64,000 bases of DNA, taken from NCBI RefSeq assembly GCF_016587435.1, contig NZ_BNJJ01000008.1:124001-188000 (forward strand), given 5' to 3'. The position numbers and the translations under genes were made by a program. Under the pieces are notes generated by a model. It was not told the DNA's origin and did no database searches. It saw only the letters and a program-made list of their open reading frames with translations. Within the stretch, counting starts at the first letter, position 1, and each line of letters opens with the position of its first letter. This stretch comes from Dictyobacter formicarum. Lineage in GTDB: Bacteria > Chloroflexota > Ktedonobacteria > Ktedonobacterales > Ktedonobacteraceae. Below are positions 28,195-37,086 of the stretch, one piece after another.

Positions 28195-29189
28195 TTAGCC
28201 ATATATTTCAGCAATTGCATGAGCGGTTGCGGCCACGGCGACCCTGACCTGGGATGGTTCCAGGACCGTCGCGTCGGCCCCTAGTCCGAGTGCGTAGGAG
28301 ATGGCGTCGTCAAGGGATTCGACATTTACCTGTACGATGGCGCCTCCATCTGCATTTTCCTTCAGGACGTTGACGTCTCCATGGAGGGCGCTGTAGCGAG
28401 CATTGGCGGTCACATGGAGTTTTAGAGAAATAGGGGGATGCTGTTTCTCTAATTGTTTGCGTGCTTCGCGCCAGTAAGCATGCAAATCAAAGTCTGGTCT
28501 GGGGGTGGTAAGTTCTTCTCGTACATAAACCTGCTCAATGTCACTGACACGCAGCGTATGGAATGACTGACAGCACTGGCAGAAGGCAACCAGGTACCAG
28601 CGTCCTGTGCGGATATGGCGCCGGCTGAGCCCTTTAAATACTAATCCATAAGGTTCGATACGGCGCCACAAAACACCGGTGCCTGTGAACTTTGAGCAAC
28701 TGCTACTGGGATAAAGAATATCTAGTTGATAGGAACCCAGTACAGCGGCCCTTATCGTTTCCAGATGGGTCGGTTCCATTGTTTTATTACACCACGCAGA
28801 TGTATCAACCAGAATATGGTCGCGTGCCGCCCGTACGTCTGCCTGATATTCTTCGGGTAGTACTGCCTCTAATTTGACCAGGGCTCGATGCAGATCTGTA
28901 TCACCGGCAAACAGGTTGTAGTTGCCAGAAATATCGGCACTTAAAATCAGCGAAATAGCTTCTTCGCGGGTAAAAATAGCTGATTCTAAGTGATAATCTT
29001 CTGGTAAGTAATAGCCTCCCCTGGCCCATATTCCATTGAAACAGGTACGTGCGCGAGAGAAAGAGTAATAATGTCTCGATAAATGGTACGTATTGAGACA
29101 CCCAAAATGTCGGAGAGTCGCTTCGCCGTCATTTTTCCACGCGCCTGCAGCAATAATGTAATTGCCACAAGTCTTTCAGTCTTTTGCAT
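28195..29189 (-). pseudogene. HTH-WYL (YafY-type) transcriptional regulator, split by a frameshift
   Basis: Two frames together give one ~331-residue regulator. The first (29189 to about 29018) encodes a winged helix (TERLVAITLLLQARGKMTAK, then VSIRTIYRDI). In that frame the text degenerates at EYGPGEAITY and stops at 28986. In the other frame the protein continues naturally as GGYYLPEDYHLESAIFTREE and on through EAVLPEEYQADVRAARDHIL into the WYL domain up to 28195. One missing base in the C4 run at 29018-29021 (G4 on the coding strand; GPGGGYYLP expected) accounts for it. WYL regulators sense nucleotide ligands and often control stress or defence genes. Either a real disruption or a sequence error. 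Confidence 0.85.
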
Positions 29190-29897
29190 ATCTTTTATTA
29201 TGTGCTACTGATCCATAAAAAACAAGAGGGGATGAGTTTAAGAATTTGCTGTTTTTTGACGAATATCGTTAGTGAGGAAGGCGCAAAAGATCAGTTATGG
29301 GTCGCAGAATAATGTAGCGTAGGGATTGTCCTCTATGCTGTGCAGAACGATGCGCGGCGCATCGTTCTGCACAGCATAATAAAAAGGGGCTCTGGTGCGT
29401 CAGCATACCTCTACGAGGGGGACACAATGTCAGTGATCAGGGGAAGCAATTCTCTCCGGAAAAACTAAAAAACTATATGTATGAAGCTAAAGGTACCAGA
29501 AACTTTGCTCTAGCAGTGTAGCAAAAAAAGAAAAGAGGATCTTAAAAGAGCAAAAATTGGAAAAATTGCCTATTCCCGGAAATTGATAATAATTTCCGGG
29601 AAAATAATAAAACTCAATTACCGAAATTTCCAAAAAAGAAGTGCAATGACTGACAAACGTATGTCAGCCATTTCCTTTTAGACTTTAAGTGATGATACTA
29701 ACCTGTCACATCCATTGATGTATGTGATTTGTCGTCAGGCGCTACTTGCATGATGTATTTCACGCGTTAGTGGATGAAAGATAGCGTAATAGGTCATCTT
29801 TGTTTTTATGGGCATCACCAGAAATGCCCCGACGTGCGATGAGTATGTGTATTGGGTATCCTGCGGATAAGGCGCGTCAAGAAAGGATTTATCTGGA
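29190..29897. other. Divergent intergenic region with two hairpins
   Basis: About 700 bases with no gene. It contains a 21-bp perfect hairpin at 29334-29378 (listed separately) and an AT-rich stem TTCCCGGAAATT/AATTTCCGGGAA at 29573-29602 with loop GATAAT. The right part precedes the ABC exporter operon and should hold its promoter; I do not see a clear one. Confidence 0.5.
29334..29378. repeat. 21-bp perfect hairpin of the intergenic palindrome family
   Basis: Bases 29334-29354 pair perfectly with 29358-29378 around a CGG loop. The arm contains TATGCTGTGCAGAACG and ends in GC-rich sequence, as in the copies at 38325-38388 and 54384-54442. No GC-rich companion block is adjacent here. Confidence 0.75.
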
Positions 29898-31748
29898 ATG
29901 CAGGTAACACAGGCCAATCAGCAATCTTCTTCATCTTTAAGTAAGGCTCAAGTACAAGAAAATTGGCGCATTTATATGCGCATTATCAAGTTGTTGCGAC
30001 CTCACTGGGTTAAGGCAATTGGAACCGTAATCTGTATTGCGCTGGCAACAGGTTTTTCGTTGATGGTGCCCTGGTTGTTGCAGTGGGTCGTTGATGTAGG
30101 TATTCGTAGTGGTCGTTTTCAGGATTTGTTGTGGGTCGCGTTGGCGATTCTGGTAACCAGTACATTGCGCGGTCTCTTTTCGTATGGGCAGGGCTATCTT
30201 TCTCAGGCCATTTCGTCGCTGGTAGCTTACGATCTGCGCAATATGCTCTATGATCATTTACAGCACCTCAGTTTTTCATTTCATGATGATTCTGAAACGG
30301 GTCAGCTGATGTCACGTATGACCGCTGACATTGAAGCTGTACGTAACTTTTTCCCTATGGGACTAATGCGCGCCCTGGTAGCAGTGGCTACTTTTGCTTC
30401 TGTGACAGTCTTATTATTGCGACTCGATGTGTATCTGGCTCTTATTACGTTAATTTCAGTACCTATTATGCTAATTCTCTCGGCCCAGGTTGTCAAGCGT
30501 TTGCGACCTTTGTGGCTGTCAGTTCAAAATGGTGTGGGCGATCTGAGCACAATTATGCAGGAAAGTCTGAGTGGTGTGCGGGTCGTGAAGTCTTTTGCAC
30601 GCGAAGAGTTTGAGATTGAGAAATATGGTACGAAGAATCTGGAATTGCGCGAGCTCAATATGAGTGCTATGCGCCTTTCTGCCTGGAATCAGCCTTTGTT
30701 AGTTCTTTCACTGAACGTGGTGACGGTACTTGTGCTATGGGTTGGTGGTATCGCTGTCATTAATCGTACGTTGAGCCTGGGTACCCTGGTGGCGGTGACC
30801 AACTATATCCTGCTGCTGGGAGCGCCGGTGCGTACATTTGGTTTTATGATTAACTGGTGGGTACGTGGCCTGTCGGGCGGGACGCGTATTTTCAATGTCT
30901 TGGATACTCAATCTGATATTACTGATGCGCCGAACGCTAAGGTGCTGGAAAAAGTGGCTGGTCATGTGCGTTGTGAGCATGTTTCATTTGCCTATAGTAA
31001 TGGTGTGGAAGTTCTACATGATATCACTATTGATGCGCAGCCGGGTCAGACCATCGCTATTCTAGGTCCGACTGGTAGCGGCAAGAGTTCTATGCTGCAT
31101 TTGTTGCCACGTTTCTATGATACTAAAGAAGGACGTGTGCTGATCGATGGGTCAGATGTGCGTGATGTCACGCTGGCCTCGTTGCGGCGCAATATTGGCC
31201 TGGTGTTGCAAGACGTGTTCCTGTTCAATGCTACGATTCGCGAGAATATCGCTTATGGTGTGGTTGGAGCAACCGAGGAGCAGATAGTTGAAGCTGCCAA
31301 GGCAGCGCGTATTCATGATTTCATTCTGGCGCTTCCCGATGGCTATGAGACCTGGGTGGGTGAGCGTGGCGTAACATTGTCAGGTGGTCAGAAGCAGCGT
31401 GTCGCGATCGCGCGCACACTATTGCTGGATCCAAGCATCCTGGTGTTGGATGATTCTACTTCCAGTGTGGACATGGAGACTGAATATCTGATTCAGCAGG
31501 CGCTTGAGGAAGTGATGCGCGGACGTACCACTTTTGTGGTGGCTTCCCGCTTACGTACCATCAAAAATGCTGACCAGATTCTCGTTTTAGAGCGTGGTAA
31601 GATTGTTGAGCGTGGTACCCATGCTACATTATTACAGCGTAATGGCCCTTATGCCCGACTCTATGATTTGCAGCTGCGAGAGCAGGAAGAGTTTGAAGCA
31701 CAGATGCTAGATACTCATTCTGATCTGCAGACGGAGGTATTGCAGTGA
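29898..31748 (+). CDS. Heterodimeric ABC exporter, subunit with degenerate catalytic site
   Basis: A 616-residue half-transporter with six predicted membrane helices (residues ~35-330) and an ATPase domain: Walker A GPTGSGKSS near residue 389, signature LSGGQ, and Walker B ILVLDDSTSSVD. The catalytic Glu after Walker B is replaced by Asp (LDD instead of LDE), and the switch His region reads VASRLRTI, so the H-loop His is also lost (Ser). This is the pattern of the degenerate-site subunit in heterodimeric exporters such as BmrC/TM287. Its stop overlaps the start of the next gene by 4 bases (GTGA). The pair probably exports drugs, lipids or peptides. Confidence 0.9.
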   Translation: MQVTQANQQSSSSLSKAQVQENWRIYMRIIKLLRPHWVKAIGTVICIALATGFSLMVPWLLQWVVDVGIRSGRFQDLLWVALAILVTSTLRGLFSYGQGYLSQAISSLVAYDLRNMLYDHLQHLSFSFHDDSETGQLMSRMTADIEAVRNFFPMGLMRALVAVATFASVTVLLLRLDVYLALITLISVPIMLILSAQVVKRLRPLWLSVQNGVGDLSTIMQESLSGVRVVKSFAREEFEIEKYGTKNLELRELNMSAMRLSAWNQPLLVLSLNVVTVLVLWVGGIAVINRTLSLGTLVAVTNYILLLGAPVRTFGFMINWWVRGLSGGTRIFNVLDTQSDITDAPNAKVLEKVAGHVRCEHVSFAYSNGVEVLHDITIDAQPGQTIAILGPTGSGKSSMLHLLPRFYDTKEGRVLIDGSDVRDVTLASLRRNIGLVLQDVFLFNATIRENIAYGVVGATEEQIVEAAKAARIHDFILALPDGYETWVGERGVTLSGGQKQRVAIARTLLLDPSILVLDDSTSSVDMETEYLIQQALEEVMRGRTTFVVASRLRTIKNADQILVLERGKIVERGTHATLLQRNGPYARLYDLQLREQEEFEAQMLDTHSDLQTEVLQ

Positions 31749-33604
31749 TTAAGACGAAGGCAAATGAGAAGGCGGCTTCTTACGCTGCCTATAGACGTTC
31801 GCATACCTGGATTGAGAACAGCCTGGCCCATTCTGATGAAGACGAGGGCTTGGATTTTGACTGGAAGCTGGTCAGCATGTTTTTTCCCTATATCGGGAAA
31901 TACAAAACGCCAGCGATCTGGAGCATGGTGCTCATGCTCGTTTATACCTTGCTCAACCTGCTCAATCCGTGGTTAATTGGAGTGGCGATCGATAATTACA
32001 TTACCCATAGTGACCTGATAGGCCTGGCGATACTGAGTGTTGTCTTCCTGGCCGTCAATGTCGCCATGTGGCAGGCCCAATACTGGCAGGTCTGGTCGAT
32101 GTCCTGGGCTGGTCAGCAGATCTTGTACTTGCTGAGCGCTGATATGTTTACGCATCTTCAGCGCCTCTCATTGAGCTTCTACGACCATACACAGATTGGT
32201 CGCGTCATGTCGCGCTTACAGAGTGACATTGATGTACTGGAAGCGATGCTCAGTTCAGGACTGCTCTCGATGCTGGGCTCGGTGATCTCGTTGGTGGGTA
32301 TTATCGCCTTGATGTTGATTATGAGCCCACTTCTGGCATTGCTGACCTTTGTGGTTTTGCCCATCATGTTTGTCATCGCGGCCTTCTGGCAGAAACATGC
32401 TCAGACCTCTTTCCGTCGCACTCGTGCCTCGATCTCGCTGGTGAACTCGACATTGCAGGAGAATATCTCTGGAATGCGCGTGATCCAGAGCCTGGTGCGT
32501 GAGGATCGCAACCGGGCCGAGTTCGATGATCTGAATGCCTATAACCGGGATACCAACCTTGATTCCAGCCGGATTGCGGCGCTGGTGCTGCCTCTGGTTG
32601 AGGTTGTGGCGGCTCTGGCTATCTGTCTGGCCGTTGTCTATGGTGGTTACCTGGTCTCGAAGGGCCAGTTGTTGATTGGTACACTGGTCGCCTTCGTGCT
32701 ATATATTAACCGCTTCTTTGATCCTATTCGTGATCTCAGCCAGCAATATACACAGCTGCAACGTGCAGGCGTGGCGGCTGAGCGCATCTTCCAGATCTTG
32801 AGTATGAAGGTTGAGATCAAGGATAAGCCAGATGCTCAGGATCTGCCGGAGATCAAGGGAGATGTCAAGTTCCAGGATGTTGTCTTCGGTTATAATCCTG
32901 CGCGTCCGGTGCTGCGAGGTTTGAACTGGGATATTCAATCTGGCCAGACCGTGGCGATTGTGGGCCCGACCGGCGCGGGTAAGAGTACCATCATCAGCCT
33001 ATTGACGCGCTTCTATGATATCCAGAGCGGATCGATTACTATCGATGGCTATGATCTGCGCGACGTGACGCAGAAATCGTTGCGCCGCCAGGTTGGTGTG
33101 GTGCCACAGGAACCATTCCTGTTTACCGGCAGCATTGCGGATAATATTCGCTATGGTCGCCTGGATGCTACGGATGATGAGGTTATGGAGGCAGCCAAAA
33201 TTGTCGGTGCCCATGAACTGATTATCCAGTTGCCCGATGGCTATAACACGCCTATCCGTGAGCGTGGCCGTAATCTGAGCATGGGACAACGCCAGCTCAT
33301 CTCGTTCGCCCGTGCATTGTTGGCCGACCCACACATCCTGATCCTGGACGAGGCTACGGCTAATATCGATACCTTTACTGAAGCGATCGTTCAGATGGGA
33401 CTCAAAAAGCTGCTGCATGGTCGCACTGCCTTTGTGATTGCCCATCGCCTCTCGACGATTAAAGACGCGGACTGCATTGTGGTTCTGCAGGCGGGTCAGA
33501 TCGTTGAGCAGGGTACTCATAGTGAGCTGTTGCAGCGCGAAGGGGAGTATGCGTCGCTGTATGCGATGGGTTTCCGCCACGCTGCTGCTGCCGCTAGCGC
33601 TTAG
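31745..33604 (+). CDS. Heterodimeric ABC exporter, catalytically complete subunit
   Basis: A 619-residue half-transporter. The membrane domain covers residues ~45-340. The ATPase has Walker A GPTGAGKST near residue 406, Walker B ILILDEATANID with the catalytic Glu, and the H-loop VIAHRLSTIKDAD. The signature is LSMGQ, a change from LSGGQ, so the composite site made with the partner is asymmetric. The GTG start at 31745 has GGAGG 7 bases upstream and overlaps the previous stop, so translation is coupled. A 26-bp palindrome and a T-rich terminator follow the stop. Confidence 0.92.
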   Translation: MIKTKANEKAASYAAYRRSHTWIENSLAHSDEDEGLDFDWKLVSMFFPYIGKYKTPAIWSMVLMLVYTLLNLLNPWLIGVAIDNYITHSDLIGLAILSVVFLAVNVAMWQAQYWQVWSMSWAGQQILYLLSADMFTHLQRLSLSFYDHTQIGRVMSRLQSDIDVLEAMLSSGLLSMLGSVISLVGIIALMLIMSPLLALLTFVVLPIMFVIAAFWQKHAQTSFRRTRASISLVNSTLQENISGMRVIQSLVREDRNRAEFDDLNAYNRDTNLDSSRIAALVLPLVEVVAALAICLAVVYGGYLVSKGQLLIGTLVAFVLYINRFFDPIRDLSQQYTQLQRAGVAAERIFQILSMKVEIKDKPDAQDLPEIKGDVKFQDVVFGYNPARPVLRGLNWDIQSGQTVAIVGPTGAGKSTIISLLTRFYDIQSGSITIDGYDLRDVTQKSLRRQVGVVPQEPFLFTGSIADNIRYGRLDATDDEVMEAAKIVGAHELIIQLPDGYNTPIRERGRNLSMGQRQLISFARALLADPHILILDEATANIDTFTEAIVQMGLKKLLHGRTAFVIAHRLSTIKDADCIVVLQAGQIVEQGTHSELLQREGEYASLYAMGFRHAAAAASA

Positions 33605-33670
33605 CGCGTGCTTCTTTTCCCGAGCCATTGGATGGCTCGCCAGCCTGGGGGCGTCAGCGCCCCCACTCTT

Positions 33671-33725
33671 TTTTATGTATGTTGCATGACGTGCGCTGAG
33701 CGCACGTCATGCAACATACATAAAA
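33671..33725. repeat. 26-bp perfect hairpin after the ABC exporter operon
   Basis: Bases 33671-33696 pair perfectly with 33700-33725 around a TGA loop; the arm reads TTTTATGTATGTTGCATGAC then GTGCGC. It begins 67 bases past the operon stop. Its outer part plus the following TTTTGAGAGCCGAAGG resembles 48324-48405, so the two are copies of the same element. It may also help end transcription. Confidence 0.8.
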
Positions 33726-33727
33726 TC

Positions 33728-33785
33728 TTTTGAGAGCCGAAGGAGCCTGACGGTTCGCGCCTTCGGCTCTCAAAGAATTTTTTTT
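33728..33785 (+). terminator. Terminator with U-tract after the ABC exporter operon
   Basis: TTTGAGAGCCGAAGG (33728-33742) pairs with CCTTCGGCTCTCAAA (33760-33774), and eight Ts follow at 33778-33785. The CCGAAGG core recurs after the hairpin at 48324-48390. Confidence 0.75.
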
Positions 33786-33804
33786 GCACTACTGAATAAA
33801 AACA

Positions 33805-33871
33805 GAGCTCGGGCGCGCACGCGCCTGTCCTCAAAGGGGGAAACAGGAGCCGGCTCCTGTTTCCCCCTTTG
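33805..33871 (+). repeat. GC-rich repeat block joined to a 40-bp perfect palindrome
   Basis: The block at 33805-33840 (GAGCTCGGGCGCGCACGCGC then CTGTCC TCAAAGGGGG) is one of six similar blocks in the window. Its last nine bases also start a separate perfect palindrome: CAAAGGGGGAAACAGGAGCC at 33832-33851 is the exact complement of 33852-33871. Confidence 0.75.
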
Positions 33872-34278
33872 TATTCTTCAGGCTTTCTGTAACGAACACT
33901 GAGCTAAAAGCGTGTATGAGATAAGTTCCTTTCAGAGGACCTGTCAGGGGCCTTCTTCAATGCTATTGCGGTTACAGAAGACGTTGTGATGCCGCGAAAT
34001 TTCCGCGCGTATTCCGCGCAAACGAGCTGGTTCTCCGCGAATTATATAGCTGTCTTTGTGTATTATGTCCTTGTGTTCTGTGATTGAGAACCATGCTCAT
34101 GTCCTTCTTCATTACTCCTTCCCACGCAAGGAACGCTCCATCTATAAGGATAGTAATCATGACTGGGAATGTGGTTGGTGGGTTGGTTTGGTTTTAATGT
34201 GAGCTTGTTCTTTATTGGGCGTGCCCTGATGCTCCACAGGCACGACGCATACTTACATATCAAGGAGTTAATCATTCT
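33872..34278. other. Intergenic region before the peptide-type importer operon
   Basis: About 400 bases without a convincing gene; ORFs of 62 and 70 codons on the minus strand lack ribosome-binding sites. It should contain the promoter of the binding-protein operon; AAGGAG about 11 bases before 34279 is the ribosome-binding site. Confidence 0.4.
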
Positions 34279-36015
34279 ATGCGCTCTGGCAAAAAAATCA
34301 CAACGATGATGCTGCCAACTCTCCTGTGTTTGTTTGGTGTCCTGCTAGCTGCTTGTGGTGGTGGTTCTGTGCCGGGAAGTGGTACTGGTAGCGTTAACAA
34401 GACCAAGGCTCCTGACAATCAGCAGGTGTATCGCTGGGCATTTCGTTTGCCTGATATCGCTTCATTTGATCCCGGTATAGCGACTGACAATACCTCGATT
34501 CAAGCTATCAATATGGCCTTTACCGGCCTGGTTCAGTTAGATGATCAGCTGAATATTAAGCCTCAGTTGGCCCAGTCCTATGATATCTCTGATAACGGTT
34601 TAACCTATACATTCCATCTGCGACCCAATCTGAAGTTCAGCGATGGTACCAAACTGGACGCCAACGATGTTGCTTATAGCATCGACCGCGCTCTATCTCC
34701 AGATATCAACAATCAGTCTGGTGTGGCTCTGACCTATTTAGGACTCATTAAAAATGCCCCGGAGCGGACTGAAGGAAAAGTAAAATCTGTTATTGGTACC
34801 GGCGTGATTGTAAAAGATCCTGATACCGTTGTGGTGAAGCTGAATAAGGCCACAGCGTACTTCCTGGGCGCTTTGACGTATCCAACCAGTTATGTGGTGG
34901 AGAAGAAAGTCATTGATAAGTATGGTAGCAAATGGACAGATCACCTGGCTGATAATGGCGGCCAGGGCGGTGATGGTCCTTTCAAAGTAAAAGAATATAG
35001 CCATACGACCGGTATTAAATTCGTTCCGAACGAAAATTATTATGGCAAGAAGCCACAGCTGAAGGAAGTTGATTATCTGCCGTTTAAAGATCGCCAGACC
35101 AGCTACAATTCCTATCTGGCCGATCAGGTAGATATCACTGATATTCCTCTGCCACAGTATCGTCAGTCGAAGAGCCGTCCTGATTTCAGTCAGAACGATG
35201 CTTTGACCATTTTCTATGTTGGTATGAACTACAAAGTCAAGCCTTTGGATAATATCAACATTCGCCAGGCGATGGCCCTGGCTTTGGGCCGCGATACCAT
35301 TGTCAAGGCAGCATACCAGGGTGCCTATACCCCAACCTGCCACATCATTCCTAAAGGACAGTTTGGTTATAACCCGGATCTGACCTGCCCGGGTGGTGCG
35401 AGTGTTCACGGCAACAAGCAGAAAGCTGTGCAGCTGTTTGAAAAAGGTTTGCAGGAAGAGGGCCTGACACGTCAGACATTCCCTCAAATTACGCTAACCT
35501 ATCCAAATCAGTCACAGGAAGCTGCTAACGAGGTTGCGACCGAAGTTCAGATGTGGAAGAGCGTTCTGGGTATTAACATCGCTTCAACTGCCATTAGCCA
35601 GAACTCCATCTATACTGCTGAGGCACAGACGCAAGGCAAAAATGGTCCATTACAGATGTGGCTGGCTGGCTGGGGGGCTGACTTCCCAGATCCAGAGGAC
35701 TGGATAACCCTGCAGTTTGGCGCTGGCGCACCAAACAACGCTTATAACTATGGCGACAACAATAGCAGTCATATCGCGGTGCAGAAAGATTTGCAGAATC
35801 AAATGCTGGCCGCTGATGTCATGACCGACAAAGCTGCCCGCTTGAAAGCGTACAACAAGATTGAGCAACAGCTGGTAAATGATGTAGCCTGGCTGCCTAT
35901 CGACCAGCGCCCTGATTCCCGCCTGGTCAAACCATACGTGATTGGGATGAAGTTCTCCGCTGGATCTGTCATTCCTCCAGACGACTGGGCGAATGTCTAT
36001 ATCGCACAGCACTAA
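34279..36015 (+). CDS. Oligopeptide/dipeptide-type ABC importer substrate-binding lipoprotein
   Basis: A 578-residue SBP_bac_5 family lipoprotein. The signal ends in LLAAC with lipidated Cys26 followed by a Gly/Ser linker. The mature protein has the family hallmarks: FDPGIATDNTS, FTGLVQLDDQLNIKPQLAQS, YTFHLRPNLKFSDGTKLDAN and, near the C-terminus, WLAGWGADFPDPEDW. It would capture peptides or similar ligands outside the membrane and pass them to the permeases encoded next. A 14-bp hairpin lies between this gene and the first permease, as is common where the binding protein is made in excess. Confidence 0.92.
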   Translation: MRSGKKITTMMLPTLLCLFGVLLAACGGGSVPGSGTGSVNKTKAPDNQQVYRWAFRLPDIASFDPGIATDNTSIQAINMAFTGLVQLDDQLNIKPQLAQSYDISDNGLTYTFHLRPNLKFSDGTKLDANDVAYSIDRALSPDINNQSGVALTYLGLIKNAPERTEGKVKSVIGTGVIVKDPDTVVVKLNKATAYFLGALTYPTSYVVEKKVIDKYGSKWTDHLADNGGQGGDGPFKVKEYSHTTGIKFVPNENYYGKKPQLKEVDYLPFKDRQTSYNSYLADQVDITDIPLPQYRQSKSRPDFSQNDALTIFYVGMNYKVKPLDNINIRQAMALALGRDTIVKAAYQGAYTPTCHIIPKGQFGYNPDLTCPGGASVHGNKQKAVQLFEKGLQEEGLTRQTFPQITLTYPNQSQEAANEVATEVQMWKSVLGINIASTAISQNSIYTAEAQTQGKNGPLQMWLAGWGADFPDPEDWITLQFGAGAPNNAYNYGDNNSSHIAVQKDLQNQMLAADVMTDKAARLKAYNKIEQQLVNDVAWLPIDQRPDSRLVKPYVIGMKFSAGSVIPPDDWANVYIAQH

Positions 36016-36051
36016 ACACTGATTGACCCTTCAGGCAAGTCAACAGGAGTA

Positions 36052-36081
36052 AGGGATAGCGATACCTGTATCGCTATCCCT
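36052..36081 (+). promoter_or_regulatory. Intra-operon hairpin between binding protein and permease genes
   Basis: AGGGATAGCGATAC (36052-36065) pairs exactly with GTATCGCTATCCCT (36068-36081) across two bases. There is no U-tract, so it more likely stabilises the upstream mRNA or attenuates than fully terminates. Inferred role: more binding protein than permease. Confidence 0.6.
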
Positions 36082-36111
36082 GCTTGACTAACAGGAGGGC
36101 AAGGAGTTTGT

Positions 36112-37074
36112 ATGATTCAATTTCTGTTGAAGAGATTAATAGGCCTGATCTTCGTGGTAATCGGAGTTACCTTTATTACCTTTACAATGGGTTATTTTGC
36201 TCCTGATGACCCGATTAAGCAGTTATTGGGGCAGCATTATACTCAAGAGGCTTATCTACAGCTTAAACATGCATATCATCTGGACCTGCCTTTTTTTCAA
36301 CAATATTATAATTTTTTGATTGGACTATTCCACCTGGACTTTGGCTATTCTTTCCAATCGAAGGGCCGACCAGTGTGGGACATCTTAAAAGATGGTGTCC
36401 CCGTTTCAATTGAACTAGGTATCTGGGCCATGGTGGTACAGCTGGCCCTGGGTATTCCTCTGGGTATCTATTCAGCCATCAAGGCTCGCACATGGGTAGA
36501 CACTACCAATATGGTGGTGATGCTAATTATCTATGCTTTGCCGGCGTTTGTGCTTGCAACCTTTGCTCAGGTTGTTCTAGTCTACCTGGATATCTCTATC
36601 CCCGGCTTGAACTGGCCAGTGTCTAACTGGGGCACCCCCTGGCAATATACATGGTCAGACATTCAATATAAGCTGGTGCCGATCCTTATCTATGGCGCCG
36701 CTGGCTTCGCATATTATGCTCGCCTGGCTCGCACAAGTATGCTGGAAGTGCTCAGCCAGGACTACATCCGCACCGCCCGTGCCAAAGGTTTGCTTGAACA
36801 TGCCATTACGTTCCGACATGCATTCCGCAATGCCCTGATTCCGCTTGTCACGGTGGTCAGTGTATCGTTAGGTTTCCTGGTTTCTGGTGCTTTCTTTATT
36901 GAGCATGTCTTTAATATTCCCGGCATTGCTGAGACCACCCTGTCTTCAGTCGGTGCCAGCGACTACCCGGTTATCCAGGCAACGACTGTTGTACTTGCTG
37001 TCACTGTTGTGCTTGGCAACCTGGTTTCTGACATTTTGTATACCGTTGTCGACCCACGTATTAAGTCAGAATAG
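36112..37074 (+). CDS. ABC importer permease, DppB/OppB type
   Basis: A 320-residue inner-membrane permease with about six helices. The N-terminus LLKRLIGLIFVVIGVTFITF is typical of DppB/OppB. The cytoplasmic EAA-like loop is DYIRTARAKGLLEHAITFRH, which docks with an ATPase. AAGGAG lies 5-6 bases before the ATG. It pairs with the next gene to form the channel of a peptide-type importer. No OppD/OppF ATPase gene follows, so the ATPases must be encoded elsewhere. Confidence 0.92.
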   Translation: MIQFLLKRLIGLIFVVIGVTFITFTMGYFAPDDPIKQLLGQHYTQEAYLQLKHAYHLDLPFFQQYYNFLIGLFHLDFGYSFQSKGRPVWDILKDGVPVSIELGIWAMVVQLALGIPLGIYSAIKARTWVDTTNMVVMLIIYALPAFVLATFAQVVLVYLDISIPGLNWPVSNWGTPWQYTWSDIQYKLVPILIYGAAGFAYYARLARTSMLEVLSQDYIRTARAKGLLEHAITFRHAFRNALIPLVTVVSVSLGFLVSGAFFIEHVFNIPGIAETTLSSVGASDYPVIQATTVVLAVTVVLGNLVSDILYTVVDPRIKSE

Positions 37075-37086
37075 GAGGACATGTAG

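Noticed and set aside
34738..36012. Minus-strand ORFs opposite the peptide-binding protein
   Set aside because: Antisense shadows of a clear SBP_bac_5 gene.
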